Part shown: positions 6,296 through 6,766 of the stretch, one piece after another
Position numbering within the stretch: the stretch's first letter is position 1
How the letters are laid out: each line of letters starts with the position of its first letter
Notes under the pieces: generated by a model
Database searches by the model: none
What the model was told of the DNA's origin: nothing
What the model saw: the letters and a program-made list of their open reading frames with translations, nothing else
Program-made: the position numbers and the translations under genes
DNA from: Geobacter sp.
Lineage (GTDB): Bacteria > Desulfobacterota > Desulfuromonadia > Geobacterales > Geobacteraceae
Reading direction: 5' to 3'
Assembly: GCA_003857395.1 (NCBI GenBank)
Contig: RPRC01000286.1
Span: 1-6,766, forward strand
Length of the DNA: 6,766 bases

Positions 6296-6766
6296 GCCGG
6301 CCTCCCCGGCTGTCCAGCAGGGCAGCCAACCCACGCACCGCCCGCTCCGGAGAGCGGTAGACAGGAATCCCGGCCTGCTCCAGCAGGCGTATGAGACGCG
6401 GCGCCACCCCGCCTTGGGCAATGTGCACGACCAGCGGTTTTCCGACCGCCTCGCGGAATTCCCGCAGATACTCGGCCAGCCCCAGGGTAACCCCGGCAAC
6501 TCCGGTCAGGGCAATGACCAGAAAGCCGTCATAGGCATCGCGCACGGCAAGCAGGGCCGCCCGGTAATCCTCTATCCGCACCTGACCGGTCAGGTCGATA
6601 GGGTTGGCAACGGTATAAAAAGATGGGAAGACTCGTCGGAGAGCGTTCCGGATTTCATTTGGCAGCTCGGGAAGCGCCAAGCCATGGAAAGAGCATTCGT
6701 CGGTCGCCAGCACCCCCGAACCACCACCGTTGGTAATAATACAGACGCGATTCCCCGGGGCGGGTC
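6288..6766 (-). CDS. acdA: NDP-forming acyl-CoA synthetase, alpha subunit, C-terminal part (runs off window)
   Basis: The open frame continues to the right edge without a start codon, so this is about the last 158 residues of a longer protein; archaeal alpha subunits are about 460 residues. The visible part begins near PGNRVCIITNGGGSGVLATD, the nucleotide-fold motif that opens the last CoA-ligase domain, and continues with NPIDLTG, LVIALTG and VVHIAQGG, as in acetate-CoA ligase alpha subunits. A GTG at 6713 is an internal Val in this motif, not the start. The CoA-binding domain and the alpha phospho-histidine would lie to the right of the window. The TAG stop (6290-6288) falls inside the first codons of the beta gene (shared bases ATGGATAG), so the two subunits are separate chains, whereas many bacterial homologues are fused. 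Confidence 0.85.
   Translation of the reverse strand, partial: PAPGNRVCIITNGGGSGVLATDECSFHGLALPELPNEIRNALRRVFPSFYTVANPIDLTGQVRIEDYRAALLAVRDAYDGFLVIALTGVAGVTLGLAEYLREFREAVGKPLVVHIAQGGVAPRLIRLLEQAGIPVYRSPERAVRGLAALLDSRGGRHG
6301..6307 (-). promoter_or_regulatory. Ribosome binding site of acdB
   Basis: GGGGAGG on the minus strand ends five bases before the ATG at 6295-6293. It lies inside the last codons of the alpha subunit gene and settles the choice of start for the beta subunit. Confidence 0.75.

Noticed and set aside
6374..6387. Inverted repeat CCTGCT-CC-AGCAGG within acdA
   Set aside because: Two-base loop and ordinary Leu/Glu/Gln/Ala coding composition; likely chance in GC-rich coding DNA.
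6296..6499. Upstream extension of the acdB frame to an ATG at 6499
   Set aside because: The extension is out-of-frame reading of the alpha gene, rich in Trp/Arg/Cys with no homology; the ATG at 6295 has its own strong binding site.

Overview
The window is a stretch of bacterial chromosome coding mainly for central carbon and CoA-ester energy metabolism, with one membrane sensor kinase set between the enzymes. The kinase has a sensor domain between two membrane segments that looks periplasmic, which suggests a Gram-negative host. The kinase's H-box type (IAHQWKQPL), the NADP-type glyceraldehyde-3-phosphate dehydrogenase and the split ADP-forming acyl-CoA synthetase together suggest an anaerobe of the Desulfobacterota/Desulfuromonadia kind. 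That placement is an impression with low confidence. I see no phage, IS, CRISPR, tRNA or rRNA.

Layout from left to right. Positions 1-58 are AT-rich and non-coding, with a 7-bp tandem repeat. sucC (59-1228, minus) is a full-length succinyl-CoA synthetase beta subunit; no sucD start is visible in the 58 bases after it. Positions 1229-1495 are a divergent regulatory region with a convincing sigma70-type promoter for sucC, a weaker one for the kinase, and a small dyad between them. A 769-residue hybrid-sensor histidine kinase (1496-3805, plus) has an SBP_bac_3-type extracytoplasmic domain, a PAS domain, a coiled coil and a kinase core, with no response regulator in view. Its last codons overlap by 11 bp, tail to tail, the end of a gapN-like aldehyde dehydrogenase (3795-5414, minus). 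Positions 5415-5623 carry the gapN promoter and a palindromic REP-like repeat. Positions 5624-6766 (minus) hold the two subunits of an NDP-forming acyl-CoA synthetase: the complete ATP-grasp beta subunit and, overlapping it by 8 bp, the C-terminal third of the alpha subunit, which runs off the window.

How they fit together: sucC and the acdAB-like pair both belong to the acid-thiol (NDP-forming) ligase superfamily, which couples acyl-CoA cleavage to ATP formation. GapN is a non-phosphorylating bypass that yields NADPH instead of ATP. The minus-strand genes may form one metabolic neighbourhood, but gapN and sucC each seem to have their own promoter.

No wholly new system is obvious. The most interesting points are two apparent losses of canonical catalytic residues in adjacent enzymes: the beta-subunit phospho-histidine of the ADP-forming acyl-CoA synthetase is Ser69, and the ALDH general-base glutamate of the GapN-like protein is Gly284. 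Also notable is a perfect 24-bp GC-rich palindrome inside the beta-subunit gene. Both residue changes are readable directly from the DNA; their functional meaning is inference.
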